Origin: an uncultured Chitinophagaceae bacterium
GTDB lineage: Bacteria; Bacteroidota; Bacteroidia; Chitinophagales; Chitinophagaceae
Direction: 5' to 3'
Assembly: GCA_937862815.1 (NCBI GenBank)
Contig: CALMED010000010.1
Coordinates: 1-64,000 of the forward strand
Length of the DNA: 64,000 nt
Position 1 is the first letter of the stretch; each line of letters opens with the position of its first letter. Of the stretch, positions 6,843-15,879 are shown one piece after another. The notes below the pieces were generated by a model, which did not search any database, was not told the origin of the DNA, and was given only the letters and a program-made list of their open reading frames with translations. The position numbers and the translations under genes were made by a program.

Positions 6843-9284
6843 ATGAACGTACTGAAATTCGGAGGCACCTCCATGGGCAGCGCCGCTGTAATGCAGCAGG
6901 TAGCCCGTATCCTTGAAGCCACCCCCCAACCGCTGGTGGTGGTGGTAAGCGCCATGAGCGGCACCACCGATCAACTGATCCAGAGCGGCGAACTGGCAGC
7001 AGCCGGTGATGAACGCTACAAAGACCTGCTGCGGGAGATCGAGCATCGCCACCTCCACGCCTGCAAAGAGCTGATCCCGGTGCAGCAGCAGAGCAGCGTG
7101 CTGAGCCTTGTAAAAAAAGCCTGCAACGAAATGGAAGATATCTGCAACGGCATCTTCCTGCTGAATGAATGTTCGCCGCGTACACGGGATAAACTCATGA
7201 GTTACGGCGAATTGCTCTCATCGCAGCTCTTTGCGGCCGCCCTCAGTCATGGCGGTCGGGAGGCCGCCTGGAAAGACGCCCGGGAGCTGATCCGCACCAA
7301 CGCCCGGGCCGGGAATGCCCAGGTCGACTTTGGCGTCACCAACCAGCAGGTACGCCAGTTTTTCGCCGGGCAAAAAGCCGCCATCACCGTCCTGCCCGGT
7401 TTCATCGGGAGTGATCTGAACGGAGTTACCACCACCCTCGGCCGCGGCGGATCGGATTACACCGCCGCCATCATCGCCGGCGCGGTGGGAGCGGAGGTGC
7501 TCGAAATCTGGACCGACGTAAGCGGCATGATGACCGCAGACCCCCGCTGGGTGCCCAACGCCCGCATCATCCCTTCCATCTCCTACCAGGAAGCAATGGA
7601 ACTGTCGCATTTCGGGGCCAAAGTGCTGTACCCGCCCACCATCCAGCCGGTGCTGGGGCAGGGCATTCCCATCCGCATCAAGAACACATTTGCCCCGGAA
7701 GACCCCGGTACGCTCATCGAACGTGCATCGGCCCGCGACAACATCATCCGCGGCATCTCCAGCATCAACGCCATCGCCCTGCTGAGCCTTGAAGGCAGCG
7801 GCATGGTGGGCATTCCCGGCATCTCTGCCCGGCTCTTTGACGCGCTGGCAGGAGCCGGGATCAACGTCATCCTCATCACACAGGGATCGTCGGAACACTC
7901 CATCTGCGTGGGCATCAACACGGCCGAAGCCGCTAAAGCCAAAGAAGCGGTGGACCATGCTTTCCAATTGGAAATTGAAACAGGCAAGGTGGACCCGCTG
8001 TACGTGGAAACCGACCTCGCCATCGTGGCGCTGGTGGGCGACAACATGAAGTTTCATACCGGTGTGAGCGGTCGCATGTTCAGCTCCCTGGGCCGCAACG
8101 GCGTAAACATCCGCGCCATTGCGCAGGGCTCCACCGAACGCAATATTTCCGCAGTGGTGGCTTCCCGCGACGTACGCAAAGCCATCAACGTGCTGCACGA
8201 AGAATTTTTCGAAACCGTAAAAAAGCAAGTGCACCTTTTCGTTACCGGCACGGGTAATGTAGGACGACGCCTGCTGGAACAACTGCGTAAACAGCTTTCC
8301 TTCCTCGAAAGCCAGTTGCGCCTGCAGGTACGGGTGGCCGGCATTGCCAACAGCCGCCACATGCTGGTGGACGAAAACGGTATTGCGCTCGACAACTGGG
8401 AAGCCCTGTTGGAACAGGCGCCGGCAGCCAGTCTCGATGACTTTGTGCAGGCGGTGGTGGAAAAGAACCTGCCCAACTCCGTATTTGCCGACATCACCGC
8501 CCACGAGGTGGTGGCACAGGTATATGAGCGACTACTGGAAAAAAGCATCGCCGTGGTGGCCTGTAATAAAATCGCGGCCTCTTCGGTTTACAGCCGCTAC
8601 AAACACCTCAAAGAGCTCTCGCGGGAGTTCAACGCACCGTTCCTCTTTGAAACCAACGTGGGAGCCGGACTGCCCGTTATTGGCACCCTCAACGACCTGC
8701 TGCGCAGCGGCGACCGGGTGCAGAAGATGGAAGCCGTGCTCAGCGGCACCCTCAACTTCGTATTCAATCACTACGATGGCAGCCGCAGTTTCGCCGATGT
8801 GGTGCGGCAGGCACAGGAGGAAGGCTATACCGAACCCGATCCGCGCCTCGACCTCAGCGGTACCGACGTGATGCGTAAGATCATGATCCTGGCCCGCGAA
8901 GCAGGCGTTCCGCTGGAAATGGATGAAATTGTGTGCAACGGCTTTCTGCCGGAGAGTTGTTTTAAGGGCAGCGTGGACGATTTCTACCGGCAGATGGCCG
9001 CGGAAGAAAGTCATTTCCAGGGGCTGCTGAAGGAAGCGCAGGGCGCTGGCTGCAAACTCAAATTCGTGGCCCGCTTTGAACACAACGAAAGGGGCGTGCA
9101 TGCATCCGTTGGGCTGCAGCACATTGCCCCTCACAGCGATTTTTATCACCTTTATGGCAAAGACAACCTGGTGCTGTTTTATACCGACCGGTATGCAGAA
9201 CAGCCGCTCGTGATCAAAGGAGCGGGCGCCGGCGCAGAAGTAACCGCCAGCGGCGTGTTTGCCGATATCCTGCGGGCCGTATGA
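6843..9284 (+). CDS. thrA: Bifunctional aspartokinase / homoserine dehydrogenase
   Basis: This 813-residue fusion catalyses the first and third steps from aspartate to threonine. The kinase half begins with KFGGTS at residues 5-10 and contains the TTLGRGGSDYTAA substrate motif. Two ACT domains (about 310-460) include GVSGRMFSSLGRNGVNIRAI and are the usual site of threonine feedback. The homoserine dehydrogenase half starts at about 463 with the NAD(P) motif GTGNVGRR and carries EPDPRLDLSGTDVMRK near 665. The length equals that of E. coli ThrA. It is the first gene of thrA-thrB-thrC, behind a Thr/Ile-rich leader ORF that suggests control by translation-coupled attenuation. thrB follows after 16 bp. 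Confidence 0.97.
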   Translation: MNVLKFGGTSMGSAAVMQQVARILEATPQPLVVVVSAMSGTTDQLIQSGELAAAGDERYKDLLREIEHRHLHACKELIPVQQQSSVLSLVKKACNEMEDICNGIFLLNECSPRTRDKLMSYGELLSSQLFAAALSHGGREAAWKDARELIRTNARAGNAQVDFGVTNQQVRQFFAGQKAAITVLPGFIGSDLNGVTTTLGRGGSDYTAAIIAGAVGAEVLEIWTDVSGMMTADPRWVPNARIIPSISYQEAMELSHFGAKVLYPPTIQPVLGQGIPIRIKNTFAPEDPGTLIERASARDNIIRGISSINAIALLSLEGSGMVGIPGISARLFDALAGAGINVILITQGSSEHSICVGINTAEAAKAKEAVDHAFQLEIETGKVDPLYVETDLAIVALVGDNMKFHTGVSGRMFSSLGRNGVNIRAIAQGSTERNISAVVASRDVRKAINVLHEEFFETVKKQVHLFVTGTGNVGRRLLEQLRKQLSFLESQLRLQVRVAGIANSRHMLVDENGIALDNWEALLEQAPAASLDDFVQAVVEKNLPNSVFADITAHEVVAQVYERLLEKSIAVVACNKIAASSVYSRYKHLKELSREFNAPFLFETNVGAGLPVIGTLNDLLRSGDRVQKMEAVLSGTLNFVFNHYDGSRSFADVVRQAQEEGYTEPDPRLDLSGTDVMRKIMILAREAGVPLEMDEIVCNGFLPESCFKGSVDDFYRQMAAEESHFQGLLKEAQGAGCKLKFVARFEHNERGVHASVGLQHIAPHSDFYHLYGKDNLVLFYTDRYAEQPLVIKGAGAGAEVTASGVFADILRAV

Positions 9285-9300
9285 TCACCCGGTAAAAACC

Positions 9301-10281
9301 ATGAACACAATGAACCATCCGCTGCATCCTTCAACCAATGCCCCCCAACCTGCCACACCCGGTTGGGTGGAAGTGCACAGCCCGGCCACGGTGGCCAACC
9401 TGGTGTGCGGCTTCGACATACTGGGCCTGGCGCTGGAACAACCGTACGACCGCATGCGCCTGCAGCTGCTCGACGAGCCGGTGGTGCGCATCAGGCACCA
9501 CGATGCTCACGGACTGCCCACCGACCCGCTGCAGAACGTGGCGGGTGTGGTATTGCTGGAGATTATGCGGCAGACGGGCAACGCCTTTGGCTTTTCGTTG
9601 GAAGTGGAAAAACACATCAAACCCGGCAGCGGCCTCGGCTCCAGCGCAGCCAGCGCGGCCGGCGCGGCCATAGCGGCCCACCACCTGTTGCAGCAGCGGT
9701 TCAGCCTCCGCGAGCTGGTGCAATTTGCGATGATCGGCGAAAAACTGGCAACCGGGGTGAAGCACGCCGACAACATCACCCCCTGCATCCTTGGCGGCAT
9801 CACCCTCATCCGCTCCATCCACCCGCTCGACATCGTGCAGCTGAACGCGCCCAACCTGCATGCCGCCGTCGTGCATCCGCAGATCGAAGTGAAGACCAGC
9901 GATGCCCGGCAGATCCTGCGCAAGGAAGTGCTGCTGAAAGATGCCATCCGGCAATGGGGCAATATCGCGGGACTGGTGGCCGGCTTTGAAAAAGGCGATT
10001 ACGACCTCATCGGCCGCAGCCTGGAAGATGTGATCATTGAACCCGTTCGCAGCATCCTCATTCCCGGCTTCGACGAGGTGAAAACCAAAAGCCGGGAAGC
10101 GGGCGCACTGGGCGGAGGTATTTCCGGCAGCGGGCCTTCCATTTTCATGCTTTGCCGGGAGCAGGCAACGGCCCAAACGGTGGCAGGCATCATGGAAGAG
10201 GTGTACCACCGCCTGGGCATTGATGCTAAAGTCTATGTAACAACCGTAAAGAAAACCGGGGTGGAGGTACAATCCGCGTGA
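9301..10281 (+). CDS. thrB: Homoserine kinase
   Basis: ThrB phosphorylates homoserine. The 326-residue protein is a GHMP kinase: SPATVANLVCGFDILGLAL near the N-terminus is the family's substrate region, PGSGLGSSAASAAGAA at about 106-121 is the ATP loop, and GGISGSGPSIFML near the end is motif 3. I chose the ATG at 9301 (another follows at 9310). An upstream in-frame ATG at 9259 would overlap thrA by 26 bp and add a tail with no family resemblance. The spacing from thrA and the same-strand thrC 51 bp later indicate one operon. Confidence 0.95.
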   Translation: MNTMNHPLHPSTNAPQPATPGWVEVHSPATVANLVCGFDILGLALEQPYDRMRLQLLDEPVVRIRHHDAHGLPTDPLQNVAGVVLLEIMRQTGNAFGFSLEVEKHIKPGSGLGSSAASAAGAAIAAHHLLQQRFSLRELVQFAMIGEKLATGVKHADNITPCILGGITLIRSIHPLDIVQLNAPNLHAAVVHPQIEVKTSDARQILRKEVLLKDAIRQWGNIAGLVAGFEKGDYDLIGRSLEDVIIEPVRSILIPGFDEVKTKSREAGALGGGISGSGPSIFMLCREQATAQTVAGIMEEVYHRLGIDAKVYVTTVKKTGVEVQSA

Positions 10282-10332
10282 TCAAAAAAAGAACAGTGAT
10301 TCCGATCAACCACCCGCAAACCCAAACAACCA

Positions 10333-11661
10333 GTGAAGTACTATAGTCTGAACCAGCAATCACCCCGGGTGGGGTTCCGGGAAGCCACCCTCCGGGGGCA
10401 GGCGCCCGATAAAGGCCTTTATTTTCCGGAAACCATCCCGCAGGTGGATAAGAGCCTGCTGGAGAACATCGAATCCTGCAGCGAAGAAGAAATTGCGTTC
10501 CGCGTCATTCGTCCCTACGTGGCGGGGGAGATACCCGATGCTGCACTGCAGCGTATCGTTGGCGAAACCGTTAACTTTCCCGTACCCCTCGTAGCGGTAA
10601 CCGGCGATATTTTCTCCCTCGAACTGTATCACGGTCCCACGCTCGCCTTCAAAGACACCGGCGCCCGTTTCATGAGCCGCTGCCTGGGCTACTTCGTACA
10701 AAGCGGACAAGTGAGCGCCGGCACACGCAGTGGCAAAATCGTGGTGCTGGTTGCCACCAGCGGCGATACGGGTGGCGCCGTAGCCAACGGATTTTACGGC
10801 GTGGAAGGCGTGGAGGTGGTGATCCTGTATCCCTCCGGAAAAGTGAGCAAAGTGCAGGAACAACAGCTTACCACACTGGGAAAGAATGTACATGCACTGG
10901 AAGTGGACGGCACCTTCGACGATTGCCAGCGGCTCGTAAAACAGGCATTCGCTGATGCATCGCTCCGCGAACATTGCTTTCTCACGTCCGCCAACTCCAT
11001 AAACGTGGCCCGCTGGCTGCCGCAGCAGTTCTACTATTTCTTCGCGTGGAAGCAATGGCGGCAATCGGGAAGAGGAGAGACCCCGCCCATTTACTGCGTA
11101 CCCAGTGGTAATTTCGGCAATATCTGTGCCGGCATCCTGGCTCACCTGGGCGGACTCCCGGCATCGCATTTCATTGCGGCCTGTAACGCCAACGATGTGG
11201 TACCCCGCTTTTTGCAGACAGAGCAGTATGAACCCCGACCGGCCGTGGCTACCCTCTCCAACGCAATGGACGTGGGTGATCCCAGTAACTTCATCCGGAT
11301 CCTGGAATTGTTTCAGCACCGCTTTCCCGCACTGAGCCAACTGCTTTCAGCTGTAAGTGTGACCGATGCGGTGACCACCGAAACCCTGTTGCAGGTATAC
11401 CGGCAGCACCACTACCTCCCGGATCCGCACGGAGCCGTGGGCTTCCGGGCGCTGGAAGATTACCTGCTGGCACATCCCGGGCAGCAAGGCATTGTACTGG
11501 AAACCGCCCACCCAGTGAAATTTTATGATGTGGTGGAACCTGTCACCGGCAACCCGATACCCCTGCCGCCGGCTGTTGCGGCTATCATGAACCTGCCGAA
11601 GCAGGCCAGGTCCCTGGCAGCTAACTACGACGAACTGCAGGATTTTCTTAAAAAAATCTGA
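10333..11661 (+). CDS. thrC: Threonine synthase
   Basis: ThrC turns O-phosphohomoserine into threonine with PLP. The 442-residue protein starts at a GTG, giving MKYYSLNQ, the usual N-terminus of this family in Bacteroidota; no ATG gives a better start. HGPTLAFKDTGARF carries the PLP lysine (Lys107), VATSGDTGGAVANGF is the phosphate-binding loop, and SGNFGNICAG is also conserved. It closes the thr operon. The 44 bp after it lead directly to an unrelated gene, without a recognisable terminator. Confidence 0.95.
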   Translation: MKYYSLNQQSPRVGFREATLRGQAPDKGLYFPETIPQVDKSLLENIESCSEEEIAFRVIRPYVAGEIPDAALQRIVGETVNFPVPLVAVTGDIFSLELYHGPTLAFKDTGARFMSRCLGYFVQSGQVSAGTRSGKIVVLVATSGDTGGAVANGFYGVEGVEVVILYPSGKVSKVQEQQLTTLGKNVHALEVDGTFDDCQRLVKQAFADASLREHCFLTSANSINVARWLPQQFYYFFAWKQWRQSGRGETPPIYCVPSGNFGNICAGILAHLGGLPASHFIAACNANDVVPRFLQTEQYEPRPAVATLSNAMDVGDPSNFIRILELFQHRFPALSQLLSAVSVTDAVTTETLLQVYRQHHYLPDPHGAVGFRALEDYLLAHPGQQGIVLETAHPVKFYDVVEPVTGNPIPLPPAVAAIMNLPKQARSLAANYDELQDFLKKI

Positions 11662-11705
11662 AGCGCACGGGAGCAAAGAATTGTTCGGATATTTGCACCC
11701 GGCAC

Positions 11706-12272
11706 ATGCACGACATCGAACCATATTACAACTGGCGGCACATCTACACCAGCGAAGAAGATGAACATTCGCCGTTCTTCGGCCGGGAGTACTCGGAATT
11801 TGAATTTACGCAAACCATCTACAACTATTACATTCACCCGCAATGGGATGATTTTGGCAGCCGCACCACTTACCTCAAAGTGCTGATGGCCGACTACAAT
11901 GAAGGATACACCGTGATTGAACTCATCGGGGAATGGAACGATGCCATTGAAAACGATATCATGACCCTCAAACGGGAGGTGATGGACAAGTTCATGGCGG
12001 CCGGCATCTTCAAATTCATCCTTATCGCCGAAAATGTGCTGAACTTCCACGGCAGCGACCGCGACTACTACGAAGAGTGGTACGATGAAGTGACCGAAGA
12101 AAATGGTTGGGTGGTGGTGGTGAATATGCCGGAACAAACCCAGTACGACTTCCGGAAGCTGAAACTGCAGCGCTACCTGGAGTTAATGGAAGTTGACAAC
12201 TGGCGCATCTACAAACCCTTCCACTTATTCCGGAAAATTGACGGAGAACTAAACCTGCGGCTGACGGTGTAA
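11706..12272 (+). CDS. Hypothetical protein, acidic and aromatic-rich
   Basis: I do not recognise this 188-residue protein. It has no signal peptide or membrane segment and is rich in Tyr, Trp, Glu and Asp, for example YYNWRHIYTSEEDEHSPFFG at the start and DRDYYEEWYDEVTEENGW at about 118-135. A predicted alpha/beta core includes VVVVNMPEQTQYDF. It looks like a compact cytosolic protein. It follows thrC by 44 bp on the same strand, so it may be read from the thr transcript. A weak terminator-like hairpin lies 140 bp downstream, before sdhC. Coding appearance is good: codon use resembles the neighbours and there is no competing long frame. Confidence 0.75.
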   Translation: MHDIEPYYNWRHIYTSEEDEHSPFFGREYSEFEFTQTIYNYYIHPQWDDFGSRTTYLKVLMADYNEGYTVIELIGEWNDAIENDIMTLKREVMDKFMAAGIFKFILIAENVLNFHGSDRDYYEEWYDEVTEENGWVVVVNMPEQTQYDFRKLKLQRYLELMEVDNWRIYKPFHLFRKIDGELNLRLTV

Positions 12273-12413
12273 CCCACTAAACACTGCCGGTCTTTCCCGT
12301 TTATATGTCGCTGTAATGCCCAACCAACACAGCAGGCGGACACTGGAAATAAACCCTGTATTTACGCAATCGTTTCCGGCTTAAACGCACAGGTTGTTAA
12401 CGGTTAAAATCAT

Positions 12414-12444
12414 CTGAAAATAAGCGTATTTCAGGCTGTTTTTT
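12414..12444 (+). terminator. Possible terminator upstream of sdhC
   Basis: CTGAAAATA-AGCG-TATTTCAG forms an imperfect stem with one bulged A, followed after GCTG by six Ts. It would end the transcript of the 188-residue protein. The rest of the 252-bp gap (12273-12524) shows only the sdhC -7 element. Confidence 0.4.
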
Positions 12445-12488
12445 ATGCAAGATCGGCCTGACAATGAACTTTTTGAGGCTTCAAACCT

Positions 12489-12496
12489 TAAATTTG
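12489..12496 (+). promoter_or_regulatory. -7 element (TAAATTTG) for sdhCAB
   Basis: TAAATTTG matches TAnnTTTG 28 bp before the sdhC start. The nearest upstream TTG (12473-12475) is only 13 bp away, too close for a standard -33 box. Confidence 0.45.
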
Positions 12497-12524
12497 CACG
12501 GCTTTCACAAAACCAATTTTACGT

Positions 12525-13235
12525 ATGACCTGGAAACAGATGTTCACTTCTTCGGTAGGGAAAAAATTAGTGATGGGCCTCACGGGTATTTTCCTGATCA
12601 GCTTCCTTGTGGTGCATGCCGGCATCAACGCCTGTATTTTCGCAGATCTCGATGTATTCAATCCCGACGATAACGGCAGCATGTTTAACCGGGCGGCCCA
12701 TTTCATGGGGTCCACCGTGGTAATCCGCATTATGGAAGTAGGCTTGTTTGCGGGGATTATCCTGCACATTCTCCAGGGCTACCTGCTCGAGCTGCAGAAC
12801 CGCAGGAGCCGGGGGGTAGGTTATGCCAAACCCATGGGAAATGAGGGCAGCAAATGGTACAGCCGCAGCATGGGACTGCTGGGCACACTCATTCTCCTGT
12901 TCCTGATCCTGCACCTGAGTCATTTCTGGGTGCCGGCGCGTTTTACCCACGAAGGCCTGGACCCGGTGGTGTATAACGGCGTGGTGATGCACGATATGTT
13001 TGGCCTGATGAAAATCACGTTCAGTGAATTGTGGGTGGTGATTGCGTATGTTTTGGGTTGCTTTTCGCTGTTCTGGCACCTCATGCATGGCTTCCTCAGC
13101 GCCTTTCGCACCCTGGGCCTCAGCAACAAACGCTATGTGTTGCTGTTAAACTCCATTGGCGTGGGTTACTCGGTGATCATTTCATTGCTGTTCGCCGCCA
13201 TGCCCGTGGCCATGTACCTTAAATGGGTGGAATAA
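12525..13235 (+). CDS. sdhC: Succinate dehydrogenase cytochrome b subunit (b558 type)
   Basis: This 236-residue membrane protein anchors complex II and carries heme for electron transfer to menaquinone. About five hydrophobic helices can be seen, starting with LVMGLTGIFLISFLVVHAGI at about 15-34. Histidines suited to heme ligation lie in HAGI, HILQGYL, HLSHFW and HLMHGF. The single-gene, five-helix form is the one used by Bacteroidota and Bacillus, in place of separate SdhC and SdhD. It is the first of sdhC-sdhA-sdhB, and sdhA begins about 100 bp later. Confidence 0.92.
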   Translation: MTWKQMFTSSVGKKLVMGLTGIFLISFLVVHAGINACIFADLDVFNPDDNGSMFNRAAHFMGSTVVIRIMEVGLFAGIILHILQGYLLELQNRRSRGVGYAKPMGNEGSKWYSRSMGLLGTLILLFLILHLSHFWVPARFTHEGLDPVVYNGVVMHDMFGLMKITFSELWVVIAYVLGCFSLFWHLMHGFLSAFRTLGLSNKRYVLLLNSIGVGYSVIISLLFAAMPVAMYLKWVE

Positions 13236-13334
13236 CCGGGATTGTGGGAAGGGCATCGCAGCTAAGCGCACCCAAAGTTGAACAGACAAGAAATAGTTGC
13301 TCTACAAAAAATAATTTCGATTCAAACCAACGAT

Positions 13335-15305
13335 ATGCTGAATTCAAAAATTCCTGCCGGTCCGTTAGACAGCAAGTGGAAGCAATACAAGGCTACCTGT
13401 AAACTGGTGAATCCCGCCAACAAACGTAAGCTGGAAATCATCGTGGTGGGCACCGGCCTGGCCGGGGCATCGGCGGCCGCCTCACTGGCCGAACTGGGCT
13501 ATCAGGTAAAAGCTTTCTGCTTCCAGGACAGCCCCCGCCGTGCCCACTCCATTGCGGCGCAGGGTGGTATTAACGCCTCCAAAAACTATCAGAACGACGG
13601 CGACAGCGTCTATCGTTTGTTTTACGATACCATCAAGGGCGGCGACTACCGGGCGCGGGAATCCAATGTGCACCGGCTCGCGGAAGTAAGCGGTAGTATC
13701 ATTGACCAGTGTGTGGCACAGGGTGTTCCTTTTGCCCGCGAATACGGCGGTCTGCTCAGCAACCGGTCGTTTGGCGGTACCCAGGTGCAACGTACGTTCT
13801 ACGCCGCCGGCCAGACCGGTCAGCAGCTGCTCATCGGCGCCTACCAGGCCCTGGAGCGGCAGGTAGCGCTGGGAAACGTACAGATGTACAACCGGCATGA
13901 AATGCTCGACGTGGTGGTGATTGACGGAAAAACCCGGGGCATCATCTGCCGCAACCTGGTAACCGGCGAACTCGAACGTCATTTCGGGCATGCGGTACTG
14001 TTGTGCAGCGGCGGATACGGCAACGTTTTCTACCTCAGCACCAACGCCATGGGCAGCAACGTCACCGCCGCCTGGAAAGCACACAAGAAAGGCGCTTACT
14101 TTGGCAACCCCTGCTTCACACAAATTCACCCCACCTGTATACCGGTGAGCGGCGACCACCAGAGCAAACTTACCCTCATGAGTGAGAGCCTTCGCAACGA
14201 TGGACGCATCTGGGTACCCAAGCAGCAGGGCGATAGCCGCAAACCCAACGAAATCCCCGAAGAAGAACGGGATTACTACCTCGAACGCCGCTATCCCGCC
14301 TTCGGTAACCTGGTTCCACGCGATGTGGCGTCCCGGGCCGCGAAAGAGCGCTGCGATGCGGGCTACGGCGTAGGTTCCAGCAAACAGGCGGTGTATCTCG
14401 ATTATGCCGATGCCATTCAGCGCTATGGCAAAATTGAAGCCAATAAACGCGGTATCCAGGCCGATGCAGCCACCATCACGGCCATGGGTAAAGAAGTGGT
14501 GAAGGAAAAGTATGGTAACCTGTTCGACATGTACGAAAAGATTACCGGCGAAAACCCGTACGAAGTGCCCATGCGCATCTATCCCGCCGTACACTATACC
14601 ATGGGAGGCCTGTGGGTGGATTATGAACTGATGACCACGGTGCCCGGCCTCTACGCACTTGGCGAAGCGAACTTCAGTGACCACGGCGCCAACCGGCTCG
14701 GCGCCAGCGCCCTGATGCAGGGACTGGCCGACGGATACTTCGTGATTCCCTACACCATCGGTAACTACCTGGCCGATGACATCCACACCAAACCCATCCC
14801 CACCGACCACCCGGCCTTTGCAGAAGCCGAAAGCCAGGTGCGTGACAGGATTCATCTGCTGATGAACATCCAGGGTACGAAGACGGTGGAAAGCTTTCAC
14901 AAGCGGTTGGGTAAAATCATGTGGGACAAATGCGGTATGAGCCGGAATGCAGAAGGACTGAAACAAGCTATTCGCGAAATACAGCAGCTGAAGCAGGAGT
15001 TCTGGAGTGATGTGCGCATCCCCGGCAACATCAACGAAATGAACCCCGAACTCGACAAAGCCAACCGCGTTGCCGACTTCATTGAGCTGGGCGAACTCAT
15101 GTGCCTTGATGCCCTCCAACGCGAAGAAAGCTGCGGTGGTCACTTCCGCGAAGAGCACCAGACACCCGAAGGAGAGGCCCTGCGTCACGACGACCAGTTC
15201 ATGTACGTATCAGCGTGGGAAATGAAAGGTGAGCACGAGTGGGAACTCCACAAGGAGGAGCTGCTGTATGATGTGGTGAAGCCGAGTCAGCGAAGCTATA
15301 AATAA
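13335..15305 (+). CDS. sdhA: Succinate dehydrogenase / fumarate reductase flavoprotein subunit
   Basis: SdhA oxidises succinate to fumarate using covalently bound FAD. From the ATG at 13335 the protein has 656 residues. An upstream TTG at 13278 would add 19 residues that do not fit the family start. [20 protein letters not shown] is the FAD Rossmann motif, [12 protein letters not shown] holds the flavin-linking histidine, and HPTCIPVSG and [20 protein letters not shown] are typical of the b558-linked class. The stop codon coincides with the left arm of an inverted repeat (15303-15342). The reading frame is not disturbed by it, so SdhA is intact. Confidence 0.96.
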   Translation: MLNSKIPAGPLDSKWKQYKATCKLVNPANKRKLEIIVVGTGLAGASAAASLAELGYQVKAFCFQDSPRRAHSIAAQGGINASKNYQNDGDSVYRLFYDTIKGGDYRARESNVHRLAEVSGSIIDQCVAQGVPFAREYGGLLSNRSFGGTQVQRTFYAAGQTGQQLLIGAYQALERQVALGNVQMYNRHEMLDVVVIDGKTRGIICRNLVTGELERHFGHAVLLCSGGYGNVFYLSTNAMGSNVTAAWKAHKKGAYFGNPCFTQIHPTCIPVSGDHQSKLTLMSESLRNDGRIWVPKQQGDSRKPNEIPEEERDYYLERRYPAFGNLVPRDVASRAAKERCDAGYGVGSSKQAVYLDYADAIQRYGKIEANKRGIQADAATITAMGKEVVKEKYGNLFDMYEKITGENPYEVPMRIYPAVHYTMGGLWVDYELMTTVPGLYALGEANFSDHGANRLGASALMQGLADGYFVIPYTIGNYLADDIHTKPIPTDHPAFAEAESQVRDRIHLLMNIQGTKTVESFHKRLGKIMWDKCGMSRNAEGLKQAIREIQQLKQEFWSDVRIPGNINEMNPELDKANRVADFIELGELMCLDALQREESCGGHFREEHQTPEGEALRHDDQFMYVSAWEMKGEHEWELHKEELLYDVVKPSQRSYK

Positions 15306-15342
15306 TGTGGTAATGTAGCAATGTGTAAATGTGGTAAAGTGC
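15303..15342. repeat. Left arm of an imperfect inverted repeat around the four-helix-bundle gene
   Basis: The reverse complement of this 40-bp arm aligns to the right arm at 15837-15874 at about 32 positions with two one-base gaps. Both start GCA and end CACATTA, and both contain ACATTTACACATT. The arm overlaps the sdhA stop codon. Confidence 0.7.
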
Positions 15343-15459
15343 AGGAAGGAAGAGTGGAATGGATTTGATAGGATTGAATGCGAAGCAGCAACGTGACGGA
15401 ATTTGAATTTTTGGTAATTTGTGTGGGTAACCTTATTGCTAACTTTTAAATTTCTAGAC

Positions 15460-15875
15460 ATGAAAAACTACCGCGAAATGTCATTGTTGACAAAACACTT
15501 TCTTTTGCTTTAGACACAATTGAGTTCATTGAAATTCTTGAAAACGAAAGGAAATATGTAATTGCCCGGCAATTGCTACGTTCCGCTACAGCAATTGGCG
15601 CCAGTGTTTTTGAGGCACAACAGGCAGAAAGCAGATCGGATTTCATACACAAAATGAAAATTGCAGCCAAAGAGGCCCACGAAACATTATATTCGCTACT
15701 CCTGTGCGAACAAAGTAAGCATTATCCAACTGATAAAAGATTACTGCTGCAGAATGAGGAGATCATAAAAATTATTTCAAAAATCATCTCATCTGCAAAA
15801 GGGAGAATACCTGGTTTCATCTGGACAATAATTTTTGCATTTACACATTTACACATTTTCAAATTTTCACATTAA
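15460..15875 (+). pseudogene. Four-helix-bundle (23S rRNA intervening-sequence-type) protein, start frameshifted
   Basis: The frame reading to 15875 is open from 15450 and encodes the typical core of this family: VDKTLSFALDTIEFIE, then ARQLLRSATAIGASVFEAQQ and DFIHKMKIAAKEAHETLY. In that frame no ATG, GTG or TTG precedes the TTG at 15573, which would lose the first helix. An ATG at 15460 in another frame begins MKNY and stops at 15513. One extra A in the AAAAA run at 15463-15467 would give MKKLPRN joined to the core. A 1-nt deletion or a read error is therefore likely. The C-terminal residues after about 15810 run into the inverted repeat. The family is known from 23S rRNA intervening sequences; its function is unknown. 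Confidence 0.75.
15837..15874. repeat. Right arm of the inverted repeat, next to the sdhB start
   Basis: This arm pairs with 15303-15342 and ends 5 bp before the sdhB ATG at 15880. It holds two overlapping copies of ATTTACACATTT. Similar words recur at 28770-28815 without a neighbouring four-helix gene. Confidence 0.7.
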
Positions 15876-15879
15876 TTAT

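Noticed and set aside
7218-8504. 428-codon minus-strand open frame
   Set aside because: It is an antisense shadow of thrA with His/Gly-rich composition typical of such shadows.
13482-15188. 568-codon minus-strand open frame
   Set aside because: It is an antisense shadow of sdhA; the translation has no recognisable motif and mirrors the codon bias of the real gene.
15835-15879. 15-residue upstream extension of SdhB
   Set aside because: It would translate the inverted-repeat arm; the family N-terminus begins at the ATG at 15880.
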